A stretch of 64,000 nt of DNA from JACVRN01 sp036403815 (GTDB taxonomy: Bacteria > Acidobacteriota > Blastocatellia > Pyrinomonadales > Pyrinomonadaceae): assembly GCA_036403815.1 (NCBI GenBank), contig DASWQH010000036.1, positions 310,001 to 374,000 of the forward strand, in the 5' to 3' direction. The position numbers and the translations under genes are program-made. The first letter of the stretch is position 1; each line of letters begins with the position of its first letter. Of the stretch, positions 8,949 through 18,639 are shown one piece after another. A model generated the notes under the pieces. It was not told the DNA's origin and ran no database searches. It worked only from the letters and a program-made list of their open reading frames with translations.

Positions 8949-9807
8949 ACGCTAACTACGAGAGCGGTTGCAGAGATGCTGGGTATGAGCGAGGCGACGG
9001 TGAAGCGCTGGGCGAACGATGAGTTGCTCCATTCGAAAAGGACTGCGGGCGGTCATCGCCGCTTCAGTCTCACGGAGGTAGCACGCTTCCTGCGCAGGAG
9101 TAACGCGGATGCAAAACCTTTCGGCGCGACGGTGACAGAGGTGGACGACGTTGAGCCTCCTTCGTCGGCTGCGTCCAGGGCGGCATCCGACCTGCCTGTT
9201 CTTAGACGCTTTGCTGGAAGGACGTGAGGATGATGCCGCAGCATCTTTGATTCAGCCATACCTGCGCGGGCTTGGGCTTGCGGAAATCTTTGACCGGCTC
9301 TTCTATGAAACTATGAATCTCATAGGCGAGCTTTGGTATAGCGGAGACCTGACGATAGCTCAGGAGCATCTTGCGACTCACACGGCGATGAGCGCCTTGA
9401 GAGCTTTGCGTCGAGACCTCGACGCGCCGTATGAAGCGGCGCTAACTGCCATCTGCTGTTCCGTAGAGGATGACTTTCACGAGCTGCCGGTGTATCTAGC
9501 CCAGATTATTTTCGAGAGTGAAGCATGTAGAGTCGTCAACCTTGGGGCGAACACGCCTTTCTTCGCGCTCGAAGAGGCGATCAATCAACACCAGCCCGGC
9601 ATCGCCTGCATTTCATCAATAGTCCTTTTCCACAGAGACCGCAGCGTACACGAGTACAAGGGCTTTCACCGGATGGCTGGGCAACTCGGAATTGCGTTGG
9701 TGCTCGGAGGAAGAGGCTTCACTGCGGACGAGAACGCGCGCAGCAGATTTCCCGCAGACCTTTATGCGGAGAGTTTCGGGCAGTTGCAGGAATTTCTATC
9801 TACATGA
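8949..9807 (+). pseudogene. MerR-type/B12-binding (CarH/LitR-like) regulator, frameshifted
   Basis: Two overlapping frames together make one family. The first (ATG 8976) encodes a helix-turn-helix domain: TTRAVAEMLGMSEATVKRW, then SKRTAGGHRRFSL. The second, opening about 9151 in the next frame, encodes the cobalamin-binding half. It contains W-x9-EH (ELWYSGDLTIAQEH), the signature of adenosylcobalamin light sensors, then DDFHELP and VNLGANTPFFALEEAI. The frame change falls between about 9130 and 9210, as one base gained or two lost. Either the gene is broken or the base calls contain an indel. Related regulators repress carotenoid genes in the dark, and the next gene is a carotenoid-desaturase-like oxidoreductase. 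Confidence 0.7.
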
Positions 9808-9819
9808 AGACGCACATCG

Positions 9820-11259
9820 TCACGAGCGCTTGATGCGAAAGAGCTTCTTGAGAGCGGATTGCGCAGCCCAGTAGCCGCACATGCCGTGGACTCCTCCGCC
9901 CGGCGGCGTAGAGCTTGAGCAGAGAAAAATCTTTTCATTCGGAGTCGAATACGGATCATAGCGCGCTATGGGGCGTGCTATGACTTGCCACAGATTATTC
10001 GCGCCGCCGCTTATGTCGCCGCCGATCATGTTCGCGTTGTGGCTTTCAATCTCGCGTGTATTAAACGTGTGACGCGCCAGTATGAGGTCGCGAAATCCTG
10101 GGGCGAAGCGTTCTATCTGCTGCTCTATCTTTTCGGTCATATCAACGGTAGAGCCTGTTGGGACGTGGCAGTAAGCCCAGCCTGTATGTTTACCTTCAGG
10201 CGCGCGTGTGGAATCAAAGAGGCTCTGTTGTGCAACCAGCACGAAGGGGCGTTCGGGGTGCTTGCCCTGCGACACGGCGCGCTCGCCTTCCGCCACTTCC
10301 TCAAGCGTTCCTCCCACATGCACCGTGGCCGCGCCTGCTGCCTCTCTGTTCTTCCAGGGAATCGCCCCGTCCAAAGCCCAGTCAACTTTGAAGACCCCAG
10401 GCCCATAGCGAAACTTTGAGAGCCTGCGGCGGAAGCCCGGCGGGAGGTTGTCGCCTGCAATCTCTATCACCTGTCGCGGGGTTAGATCAAAGAGCACGCA
10501 GCGCGAGGCGGGAAGGTCATTCATGGTTTTTACAGGCGAGTCTGTGCGAATCTCGCCCCCCATGCTCTTCAAGCAATCGGCCAGAGCGTCTATGATTTTC
10601 ACTGAGCCGCCGCGCGCGCAAGGCCAGTTGATGGCGTGACCTGCAAGCAGAAGCACAAGCCCGAAGCTGGCCGTCCCCATCTCTTCCAGAGGAAGTATGG
10701 AGTGAGCGCAGCAGCCTGCGAAAAGCGCGCGTGCCTTCTCAGTTTGAAAGCGGCTCGCGGCCAGACCCGTGCAGGAGCGAAGCCCTATCAATCCAAAACG
10801 CTGCATGAGAAACGGGTGTTTGGGGAAACGTACAGGCCGCAGAATCTCAGGGAAAAATTCATCCGCGTGCTTTACGAAAGGCCGCACCATGTCACTGTAA
10901 GATTTTCCATCAACGCCCAGCGAGCGAGCCGTCTCTTCCAGAGAAGGATAGAGCAGCGCAGCCTCTACATCTTCCAGCACATGCGCCAGAGCGACCGGAG
11001 GATAGACCCATTCCACTCCCCACTTCTCCAGATTAAGCTCTCGGAAGAAGGGCGAGACCACGCCGACCGGATGAATAGCGGAACAGGTGTCGTGCAGGAA
11101 TCCGGGCAGAGTAAGCTCTGCCGTGCGCGCTCCGCCGCCGATTGTCTCTTTGGCTTCGACCACGCAGACGGACAACCCTGCCTGCGCCAGCACAATCGCA
11201 GCGCTCAATCCATTCGGCCCCGCGCCGACCACCATCGCGTCATAGCTCTGTTGACTCAT
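9820..11259 (-). CDS. Phytoene desaturase-family FAD/NAD(P)-binding oxidoreductase
   Basis: Protein of 479 residues. The N-terminal FAD motif is AMVVGAGPNGLSAAIVLAQ and the C-terminal motif is CSSSTPPGGGVHGMCGYWAA. This is the COG1233/CrtI-PYROXD2 superfamily, which desaturates or isomerises carotenoids or acts on other lipophilic substrates. It runs convergently to the B12-type regulator, with stops 12 bases apart. No phytoene synthase or cyclase is nearby, so a carotenoid substrate is not proven. ATG start. Confidence 0.8.
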   Translation of the reverse strand: MSQQSYDAMVVGAGPNGLSAAIVLAQAGLSVCVVEAKETIGGGARTAELTLPGFLHDTCSAIHPVGVVSPFFRELNLEKWGVEWVYPPVALAHVLEDVEAALLYPSLEETARSLGVDGKSYSDMVRPFVKHADEFFPEILRPVRFPKHPFLMQRFGLIGLRSCTGLAASRFQTEKARALFAGCCAHSILPLEEMGTASFGLVLLLAGHAINWPCARGGSVKIIDALADCLKSMGGEIRTDSPVKTMNDLPASRCVLFDLTPRQVIEIAGDNLPPGFRRRLSKFRYGPGVFKVDWALDGAIPWKNREAAGAATVHVGGTLEEVAEGERAVSQGKHPERPFVLVAQQSLFDSTRAPEGKHTGWAYCHVPTGSTVDMTEKIEQQIERFAPGFRDLILARHTFNTREIESHNANMIGGDISGGANNLWQVIARPIARYDPYSTPNEKIFLCSSSTPPGGGVHGMCGYWAAQSALKKLFRIKRS

Positions 11260-11339
11260 GAAATCAATTTATCTCATGCTTTATGAAAAGAGCGCCATGA
11301 TTTTCTTGATTAGAGCTTAATGATAATTGCATTTCACCG

Positions 11340-11487
11340 CCTAAGATACATAGAGACACAAAAGCGTCCTTGTCAGTACCGCCTGCGGTAGCGGGCGGGT
11401 GGTAGCGATGCCTGAGACCCGCCCGCTACCGCAGGCGGTACTGACCTGTGTTATCTCTGCGCTCCCTGCGTCTGCGGCGGTGAACGC
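11340..11487. repeat. caccgcc...gagacaca hairpin element carrying a nested REP
   Basis: The outer arms are caccgcctaagatacatagagacaca and its imperfect complement ending tgcgtctgcggcggtg. They resemble the element at 39731-39912. A separate 74 bp perfect palindrome (11372-11445) sits inside the loop, which suggests insertion of one repeat in another. It occupies the middle of the 11260-11668 spacer; no other feature is seen there apart from the ribosome-binding site of the next gene. Confidence 0.6.
11372..11445. repeat. REP palindrome family A, copy 1
   Basis: A 29 bp left arm (gtcagtaccgcctgcggtag, then cgggcgggt) is repeated as an exact reverse complement after a 16 nt loop. An almost identical copy lies at 21379-21452 and a half copy at 39709-39727. 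Confidence 0.85.
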
Positions 11488-11668
11488 TCCTTTTCTCTTA
11501 CACTCAATCTATGGCTGAATCGCTACTCTTTAACCTTTCTTCTTGCCCTTTGGCTGGAGAGTGTGTGAGGATGCGATGCGTTTTGAGCTTGAAGCTGTAA
11601 GCGGAAGCAAGGCTCAGACGCGCGACCCTTCATCTCTTATAATTCCTGATTCGAGGAGCAATTCCTGA

Positions 11669-13207
11669 ATGGCTCGTACTGACTCTGTCGCCGTGGACAA
11701 GTACGGTGACGCCCGCGCACTTCACGACTACAAAATCTGGCAGGTGATAGCCGCCTCGGCGGTCGGCACGATGATCGAGTGGTACGACTTCTACATCTTC
11801 GGCAGCCTCGCCTTGACCATCTCGCCGCTCTTTTATCCGCCGGGCGACAACACCTTCGCCTACCTTGCTTACCTTGCGACCTTCGCCGTGGGCTTCGTCG
11901 TGCGTCCCTTCGGGGCAATCTTCTTCGGGCGAATAGGCGATCTGGTCGGGCGTAAATATGCCTTTCTGGTTACGCTTCTAATCATGGGTGGCGCGACCGC
12001 CCTCATAGGCTTTCTGCCAACTTACGAGACCATAGGCTATGCGGCACCCATCATTCTTCTGTTGATACGCATTCTGCAAGGATTGGCGCTCGGCGGCGAG
12101 TATGGTGGCGCTGCCGTCTATGTCGCAGAGCATGTACCTGACGCGCGCCGCGGCTTCTATACCAGTTTTATACAGATTACAGCGACGCTCGGGCTGTTCG
12201 TTTCGCTCGTCGTTATACTCATCGTACAGAATACTTTGAGCAAGGATGATTTCAGCCGCTGGGGCTGGCGCATCCCGTTCATCATCTCTATCTTTCTAGT
12301 AGGCATCTCGCTCTACATACGCCTGCGCATGAAAGAGTCGCCGATTTTCCAGCACATTAAGGGGGCTGGGATGACCTCCGCCAAGCCGCTCAAGGAAGCA
12401 TTCACAAAGTGGCCGAACATCAAGCGCATCCTGATTTCGCTCTTCGGCGCAACCGCCGGGCAGGGAGTGGTATGGTACACGGGACAGTTTTATGCGCTCT
12501 TTTACCTTCAAAGTATCTTGAAAGTGAACGGCACATCGGCCAATTACATTATCGCAACCGCACTTCTTATGGGCATGCCGTTCTTCGTCATCTTCGGCGC
12601 GCTGTCGGATCGCATCGGGCGCAAGAGAATCATGATGGTAGGGTGCTTGCTTGCGGCTCTCTCGTATCTGCCTATCTACAAAGCTATGCAGGCATCGGCA
12701 GGCTCTGAGGTCGTCACCGCAACTTCGCAGAAGAATCCTGTGACGGGTGCCATCAGCCTCACACCACAAACGGTCATTAACGGCGCGCTCCAGCCTGCTA
12801 AAGAGATTCTTCCTTACACGGATTTCAATAGCTTCATCAGCAACCCCGTTGCATGGAAACTGATTCTTCTGGTCTTCATTCAAGTAATCTTCGTGACGAT
12901 GGTCTACGGGCCGATTGCTGCCTATCTGGTCGAAGCATTTCCGGCAAAGATCAGATACACGTCGCTCTCGCTGCCATACCACATAGGCAACGGCGTCTTC
13001 GGCGGACTGCTACCGCTCATAGGACTGTATGTGATTGCCCGTACGGGCAACATCTACGCGGGGCTTTATTATCCGATTACGGTGGCAGCTCTCACCTTCG
13101 TCGTCGGCTCACTCCTGCTCAAAGAAACAAAGAGCGTGCTCATCTGGAAGGAACTGGAGACTGAGCATCCCGAAAATTTGAAAAGCGATATGGACGGCCC
13201 TGCCTGA
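11669..13207 (+). CDS. MFS transporter, metabolite:H+ symporter (MHS) type
   Basis: Inner-membrane carrier of 512 residues with 12 predicted helices. It opens with a region typical of the ShiA/ProP/KgtP group (VGTMIEWYDFYIFGSLA). The loop 2-3 motif GRIGDLVGRKYA and its second-half counterpart GALSDRIGRKRIM are both present. A large inserted loop (about residues 350-395, ATSQKNPVTGAISL onward) separates helices 9 and 10, unlike ProP; it is also found in some uncharacterised relatives. GAGGAG precedes the ATG. The transported compound, probably a small organic acid or zwitterion, cannot be deduced. Confidence 0.88.
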   Translation: MARTDSVAVDKYGDARALHDYKIWQVIAASAVGTMIEWYDFYIFGSLALTISPLFYPPGDNTFAYLAYLATFAVGFVVRPFGAIFFGRIGDLVGRKYAFLVTLLIMGGATALIGFLPTYETIGYAAPIILLLIRILQGLALGGEYGGAAVYVAEHVPDARRGFYTSFIQITATLGLFVSLVVILIVQNTLSKDDFSRWGWRIPFIISIFLVGISLYIRLRMKESPIFQHIKGAGMTSAKPLKEAFTKWPNIKRILISLFGATAGQGVVWYTGQFYALFYLQSILKVNGTSANYIIATALLMGMPFFVIFGALSDRIGRKRIMMVGCLLAALSYLPIYKAMQASAGSEVVTATSQKNPVTGAISLTPQTVINGALQPAKEILPYTDFNSFISNPVAWKLILLVFIQVIFVTMVYGPIAAYLVEAFPAKIRYTSLSLPYHIGNGVFGGLLPLIGLYVIARTGNIYAGLYYPITVAALTFVVGSLLLKETKSVLIWKELETEHPENLKSDMDGPA

Positions 13208-13378
13208 AATAGCTTGAATCGCGGGATAGCATGCATAGCTTTTGTAGGAGCATGTAGGTCTACGGTTCCTTTCTTTGCGCAAGTAATCCATAATCTAACG
13301 TCTCGGAGACGACCTGCGAAACGGGCGCGAGGTCTGTGGGCGTTTTAATCCTATATGCCGGGAGAAGAGAGGGTGATT

Positions 13379-14137
13379 ATGAAGCGTGTGCTTTCGGTAG
13401 CTTTCAGCTTGATTTTAAGCGTCGGTCTGTTCAACGTATCTGCGACTCTGGCGCAAACGGAGCGGCGACAAACGGGTGTAGGCCAGCAGCAGGCCGCGCG
13501 TCCTCAACTACCACCGGCGGAAGCGACCGTCACTCTCAACGAGCAGTTTCTCAACGCGTTGCTCGACGCCGTTTTTACAAATCTTCGAGCGCCCAGTTTT
13601 CAACTATCCAAAACAGATTCGGAGAGCGCTCCTGCAAAACCGCCTGCGTCAAACGCTCTCGCGCCGTCAAAGAGTATCAATCAATGCTCCAGCCAGATTG
13701 TTTTAGAGCGCGAGATGAGCGGCGTGAGGACGGCTGTGCGCTTTGAGAATGGACGCATCACCGCGCCGCTCGCCTTCACAGGCACTTACAACACGGGGCT
13801 TCTGGGTTGCCTGCGCTTTCAGGGCTGGGCTGACACCGTTATCAATTTAGAGTTCAACCGCGAGCGGCAGACCTTGAACGCTCAAGTCGATGTCGTTGAC
13901 ATACATCTGAGCGGCATCCCGCAACTCGCCAACGGCATCGTCGTCCAGATGGTTCAAAACGCCATTGACCAGCGCATCAATCCGATTGAAATCCTGCAAG
14001 CGGCGCAACTGACGACGCGGCTTCCAATTGATGCCGCAGGCGGCGCGCTTCGTCTCAGAGCCAAAGACCTGCGCCCGGAAATAATCCCCGGCGCGGTGCG
14101 TCTACACATCATCTACGAGTTCGTGCGCGCGGATTGA
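13379..14137 (+). CDS. Exported protein of unknown function
   Basis: The ATG at 13379 follows AGAGAGGG and opens a signal peptide (MKRVLSVAFSLILSVGLF, cleavage likely after TLAQ). The mature part of about 230 residues has a glutamine- and proline-rich linker. A beta-rich region follows (TVTLNEQFLNALLDAVF, later VRFENGRITAPLAF and LNAQVDVVDIHLSGIPQ) that resembles lipid-binding LEA/DUF-type sheets, but I cannot name a family. Probably periplasmic. It is monocistronic, with repeat-rich DNA downstream. Confidence 0.75.
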   Translation: MKRVLSVAFSLILSVGLFNVSATLAQTERRQTGVGQQQAARPQLPPAEATVTLNEQFLNALLDAVFTNLRAPSFQLSKTDSESAPAKPPASNALAPSKSINQCSSQIVLEREMSGVRTAVRFENGRITAPLAFTGTYNTGLLGCLRFQGWADTVINLEFNRERQTLNAQVDVVDIHLSGIPQLANGIVVQMVQNAIDQRINPIEILQAAQLTTRLPIDAAGGALRLRAKDLRPEIIPGAVRLHIIYEFVRAD

Positions 14138-14157
14138 GAGGGAAGTATTGATTAAAC

Positions 14158-14374
14158 AAGCACCCAGATTTTAAGTCCCGTTAGGGACGATTGATAGTAG
14201 CCCAGCACTTTAGTGCTTGGAATACAGAGCGTCTAAACAAAATGAGTCCCGTAGGGACGACTGAAATCCTGCTTGATATATTCAGTCGTCCCTACGGGAC
14301 TTACACATTCTAATCACTATTCTCTCCCAGCCATAAATGGCTGGGCTATTATCAATCATCCCTTGCGGGACTCT
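14158..14374. repeat. Composite gtcccgtagggac / tagcccagc palindrome cluster
   Basis: Several hairpins lie between two genes. Agtcccgtagggacgactgaa and its exact complement face each other around a short loop. Outer tagcccagc..tggctgggcta stems resemble the composite elements at 24124 and 54405 in architecture but use different words. Confidence 0.7.
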
Positions 14375-14392
14375 CTCTTTTAACTCTGTGGA

Positions 14393-15295
14393 TTAACCTC
14401 TCGAAAGCGCTGCTTCATAATCCCTGTCCGTCATCATGTGCTCCGGCATGTCTACAATCTCCCACGCGCTTCTTGTGCGCAGGAGCTTGGTCATCAGCGC
14501 GGCGTGTAGTATGTGGCCGCTGCGCTCGGCGCGGACGCGTCCCATGATTGGCATACCCAGCAGCGCCAGGTCGCCTACGATGTCCAGAATCTTGTGGCGC
14601 ACAAATTCGTCAGGGTAGCGCAAGGGGCTTTCGTTGAGCATCCCTTCGGGCGTCAATACAATCGCATTCTCAAGCGAGCCGCCGCGTATAAGATTGGCCT
14701 GCCTTAAGGCTTCTATCTCCTTTGTGAAGCCGAAGGTGCGTGCGCCCGCTATCTCGCGTCCGAAAGCGCCGTTGCTTAATTCCAGGCGCAGGTGCTGGAC
14801 GCCGATTAAAGGATGCGCGAAATCTATCATGCAATCTATCTCGAACCCGCGCGCCGGTTCGATGCTGATGGAGCGATTGCCCTGTTCGACCGCAATGTGC
14901 TCGCGCACCATCAGGGCGCGGCGCACGGGAGGTTGCTCAATGATTCCTGCGCGCTCGACCAACTCCGTGAAAGCTTCGGCAGAGCCGTCCATGATGGGAA
15001 CTTCCAGATTGTCAACTTCTATGAAAGCGTTATCCACGCCCGCTCCGCGCAGCCCCGCCAGCAGGTGCTCGACCGTGGAGAGCATCACGCCCGTGCGCAT
15101 GAGCGTGGTCGCATAGGAGCAGTGCGCGACCCACTCTACGTTGGCGGGAATCTCAAAGCCGCCCAGGTCTGTGCGCCTGAAGATGTAGCCCGTATCCGGC
15201 GGCGCAGGAAGCAGCCGCACCATCACAGGCACAGCCGTATGAAGTCCGATGCCGCTTGTTTCGACAGAGGTAGCGAGAGTAGTTTGCTTGATCAA
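14393..15295 (-). CDS. lpxC: UDP-3-O-acyl-N-acetylglucosamine deacetylase
   Basis: Zinc amidase that commits UDP-acyl-GlcNAc to lipid A synthesis. Its 300 residues align with E. coli LpxC throughout. Zinc ligands are His77 (STVEHLLAGLRG), His234 and Asp238 (RHKILDIVGD). The general acid is His261 (SGHILHA). The spacing from E. coli numbering is constant within four residues. The start is TTG preceded by AAAAAGGG. It is not clustered with the other lpx genes in this window. With the KdsD-like isomerase it shows the organism makes an LPS outer membrane. Confidence 0.96.
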   Translation of the reverse strand: MIKQTTLATSVETSGIGLHTAVPVMVRLLPAPPDTGYIFRRTDLGGFEIPANVEWVAHCSYATTLMRTGVMLSTVEHLLAGLRGAGVDNAFIEVDNLEVPIMDGSAEAFTELVERAGIIEQPPVRRALMVREHIAVEQGNRSISIEPARGFEIDCMIDFAHPLIGVQHLRLELSNGAFGREIAGARTFGFTKEIEALRQANLIRGGSLENAIVLTPEGMLNESPLRYPDEFVRHKILDIVGDLALLGMPIMGRVRAERSGHILHAALMTKLLRTRSAWEIVDMPEHMMTDRDYEAALSRG

Positions 15296-15576
15296 GAGGA
15301 ACCCTTTTTGACCCTTTCATCAACGACGAGCGTTCGGCAGTCCGCGCTCGCACGATTAGGTGAAACGACAAATAGTTTCGCAATACTCATGCCGCCAAAG
15401 GTCACGACAGACGAATTTTAAGAAGAAAGTTCGTAAAATGCAGGTGAATAACCGCAAGAGCTTCTGCTGAAGCGCCCTGCTTTTTGAAGCTTATCTTACT
15501 CAAGTGCCGCACATCTGTTGCAATCAAGCAACGCAAAGCTGCCGACTGTGCGGCACATGCGCAACAGCAGAGCAAT

Positions 15577-15710
15577 GTAGGGGCAGGGACAAGTCCTTTG
15601 CCCGTCGCACGAATGTGCGAAGAACTGCGCGCTCATCCAATCTTAAATAAATGGATGGCTTATTATCGCTCTGACGAGCGATACGGGCAGGGACAAGCCC
15701 TGCCCCTACA
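15577..15710. repeat. MITE-like element family C, copy 1
   Basis: Terminal arms gtaggggcaggga and its complement end at 15710. The right half contains the internal hairpin atcgctctgacgagcgat shared with copies at 38538 and 57338. The left internal hairpin differs (gtcgcacgaatgtgcgaa), so this copy is diverged or recombined. It fills most of the lpxC-polA spacer (15296-15783); nothing else is seen there. Confidence 0.75.
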
Positions 15711-15783
15711 GTCTCAATCTATTTCATCCCTCGTCCCTCATCTCGCATCCTTGCATTTCTAATCGTCGCGCCTCTATCATCGA

Positions 15784-18528
15784 ATGACAATGCCGCGCAC
15801 AAAATCAGAGACACAGGGGACGCCGACCGAGCGCGTCTTTCTAATAGACTCTATGTCGCACATCTTCCGCGCATACTTCGCGCCGATGGGCGGACGCATG
15901 GAGCCTTTGACGAACACAAAAGGGCAGGTCACACAGGCCGTCTTCGTCTTCGTTAACATGCTCCGCAAGCTTCTTGCGGACGAGAAGCCGCACTACATCT
16001 CTGCCGTCTTCGAGTCAGGCGAGAAGACTTTTCGACACGAGACTTTCTCGGAGTACAAAGCGCATCGCGCGGAGATGCCCGAAGACCTTGTGTCGCAGAT
16101 TCCCTACATCATACGCGTCTGCGAGGTCTTCAACATTCCCATCCTGAACTCGCCCGGCTTTGAGGCCGACGACGTGATAGGCACGCTCGCAGTGCAGACT
16201 GCCGAGCGTGGATTACAGGCCGTCATCGTCTCGAACGATAAGGACATGTGCCAGCTTGTGCGCGACCCTCTGGTCATCTGCATGCGGCAGAACTCGCAGA
16301 ACGTCAAGCGCAAAGAGCCTGTGCCGCCCATCGAATGGTGCGACGAAGCATGGGTCGAAGCAAAGTTCGGCGTGCCGCCAACGCAGATAGTAGACCTGCT
16401 CGGATTGATGGGTGATTCGGTTGACAACATTCCGGGTGCGCCCGGTATCGGCGCGAAGGGCGCAGTCCAGCTAGTCAAACAGTTCGGCTCAATCGAGAAC
16501 GCGCTCGCGCACTGGGAAGAGGTAAAGCACAAGACCTATCGTGAATCCTTGCGCGATAACGCAGACCTCATACTGCAATCGAAGGAGCTGGCGACCATCC
16601 GTACGGACGTGCCCGTAGAGCTTGATCTGGAAAAGCTACAGAGCCGACCGCCCGACCGCGCCTCCGCTTATCAGCTCTTTCGTGAGCTTGAGTTTCAGTC
16701 ACTCACACGAGAATTTTCGGATGCCGCGAGCGCGAGCGTTGAAACGGCAGGCGGCGCGCGTGAGGTTCGCTATCGAATCATACGTAAGCGCGCGGAATTG
16801 GAAACACTCGTGCGCGGTCTATGGGAAGCAGAGCACTGGGGCTTTGCCGTGGCCGACTCTTCGCCAGCAGGCGGAGGCCAGCAGGGAAGCCTGCGCGATG
16901 CGGCACTTCCGACCGGCATAGCCATCTCGACCGCCGCAGGTGTTGCGACTTACGTTGACCTGGAAAATTTTGAAGATGGCTCTGAAGCGGCGCTCGGCCT
17001 CTTGCGAGATGTTTTAGCCAACGGCCTTCTTTCAAAGTCCGTTCATGATTTGAAACGCGCCGTAGCGCTTCTTGCATCAGTTGATATAGAGCCTGAAGGT
17101 GTGGAAGACGATACGCTTCTGGCCGCATATCTGCTTGACCCGATTCGCAGCAAGTACGAGTTGGCAGACCTTGCCCGCGAGGCCATCGGCGCGGAAGAGG
17201 TTGAGATGCCTGAAGGCTGGACGGAGAAGCAGTGGGAGGCTGCGCGAGCGGCAGACTTGACGGCGCAAACCTCAAATGTCCTTCACGGGCGGCTCCTCGA
17301 ACAGGGACTCGAAGCCATCTACAACGAAATAGAGTTGCCGCTTGCGCCGCTTCTTTATCGCATGGAGCGCGCGGGGCTTCGCGTTGACACCTCTGTTCTC
17401 TCTGACCTTTCTAACTATCTGGGCACAGAGCTTGAGAAGCTGACGAAGAAAATCTACGAGGTCGCGGGGCGCGAGTTTAAGATTAATTCGCCGAAGCAGG
17501 TCGGCGACATACTGGAAGAGCTTAACATCAGCTCTGGCCGCAAGACCTCCACTGGACGCGTCTCTACGAGTCGCGCCGTCCTGGATGAGCTGGCGCAGAA
17601 GTACGAGCTGCCGCGTCTCATCATAGAATATCGTGAGCTTGATAAGCTGAAGACCGTTTACACGGACAGTTTGCCCGAACAGATTGGCACTGATGGCCGC
17701 ATCCACGGCCAGCTCAATCAAACCGTGACGGCAACAGGAAGATTGTCTTCCTCAGACCCCAATCTTCAGAACGTTCCGATTCGCACAGAGCTGGGGCGTC
17801 GCATACGCCGCGCGTTTATTCCCGAAGAAGGATTCAAGCTCATCTCGTCAGATTATTCACAGCTTGAGCTGCGCCTGCTGGCGCACGTCACGCACGACCC
17901 TGAGATGCTGGATGCTTTTCAGAAGGGCGACGACATACACGCGCGCACAGCCCGGCTGGTCTTTAATGCAAAGACTCCTGAAGAACTGAAAGAAGCGCGC
18001 CGCTTCGCCAAGATAGTCAACTTCGCCATCGCTTATGCCATAGAACCCTTCGGTCTCTCGCAGCGCGTCGGCATCTCGCGCAAAGAGGCCAGGAAGGTGA
18101 TTGACGATTACTACGAAACCTACAAGGGCGTGCATCGCTTCATGGAGGAAGTTCCGGAAAAAGCGCGCGAGCACGGCTATGTGCGCTCCATCTACGGGCG
18201 CATACGCCCACTGCCCGGCATCAACGACCGAAACGGCAACATACGCGCCCGCGCCGAACGCGAAGCCATTAATATGCCCATTCAAGGAACAGCAAGTGAT
18301 ATTGTCAAAATCGCTATGCTGCATGTGGACGAGGCGATCAAGCGTGAGGGCTTGCGTGCGCGTATGATTATGCAGGTACATGACGAGCTGCTGATGGAAG
18401 CTCCTGCGGAAGAGGCCGAGCGCGTTGCCGTTCTGGTCAAGCGCGAGATGGAGAATGCAGTCGAGCTGGATGTTCCCCTTGTAGTAGAAATCGGTATCGC
18501 GGATAATTGGATGGATGCCAAGTATTAG
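15784..18528 (+). CDS. polA: DNA polymerase I
   Basis: Three-domain enzyme of 914 residues for Okazaki fragment and repair synthesis. The 5' nuclease domain (about 1-300) keeps its acidic motifs, such as EADDVIGTLA and GLMGDSVDNIPG. The 3'-5' exonuclease domain looks inactive: the first motif reads FAVADSS where E. coli has FAFDTE, and the third motif lacks its tyrosine and aspartate. Polymerase motif A is SSDYSQLELR (Asp690) and motif C is QVHDE (Asp867). Motif B is K743-IVN-F747-AIA-Y751-A, with alanines where glycines usually follow the Phe and Tyr. ATG start; a second ATG lies two codons later. Confidence 0.96.
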   Translation: MTMPRTKSETQGTPTERVFLIDSMSHIFRAYFAPMGGRMEPLTNTKGQVTQAVFVFVNMLRKLLADEKPHYISAVFESGEKTFRHETFSEYKAHRAEMPEDLVSQIPYIIRVCEVFNIPILNSPGFEADDVIGTLAVQTAERGLQAVIVSNDKDMCQLVRDPLVICMRQNSQNVKRKEPVPPIEWCDEAWVEAKFGVPPTQIVDLLGLMGDSVDNIPGAPGIGAKGAVQLVKQFGSIENALAHWEEVKHKTYRESLRDNADLILQSKELATIRTDVPVELDLEKLQSRPPDRASAYQLFRELEFQSLTREFSDAASASVETAGGAREVRYRIIRKRAELETLVRGLWEAEHWGFAVADSSPAGGGQQGSLRDAALPTGIAISTAAGVATYVDLENFEDGSEAALGLLRDVLANGLLSKSVHDLKRAVALLASVDIEPEGVEDDTLLAAYLLDPIRSKYELADLAREAIGAEEVEMPEGWTEKQWEAARAADLTAQTSNVLHGRLLEQGLEAIYNEIELPLAPLLYRMERAGLRVDTSVLSDLSNYLGTELEKLTKKIYEVAGREFKINSPKQVGDILEELNISSGRKTSTGRVSTSRAVLDELAQKYELPRLIIEYRELDKLKTVYTDSLPEQIGTDGRIHGQLNQTVTATGRLSSSDPNLQNVPIRTELGRRIRRAFIPEEGFKLISSDYSQLELRLLAHVTHDPEMLDAFQKGDDIHARTARLVFNAKTPEELKEARRFAKIVNFAIAYAIEPFGLSQRVGISRKEARKVIDDYYETYKGVHRFMEEVPEKAREHGYVRSIYGRIRPLPGINDRNGNIRARAEREAINMPIQGTASDIVKIAMLHVDEAIKREGLRARMIMQVHDELLMEAPAEEAERVAVLVKREMENAVELDVPLVVEIGIADNWMDAKY

Positions 18529-18639
18529 TTGGTTAACGCTCCCTTTGTATTATTCCTTTCCAGCTAAGTGCTGAGGCCGGTTCGGGTTTCCTCATTTAAC
18601 CATGCGCCGGTTCTGAGCACCGAAAGAAGTGAGCCGACA

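Noticed and set aside
9460..9510. DDFHELP as a damaged DxHxxG cobalamin motif
   Set aside because: As far as I recall, HELP at this position is normal for this subgroup, so it is not evidence of decay; the frameshift is.
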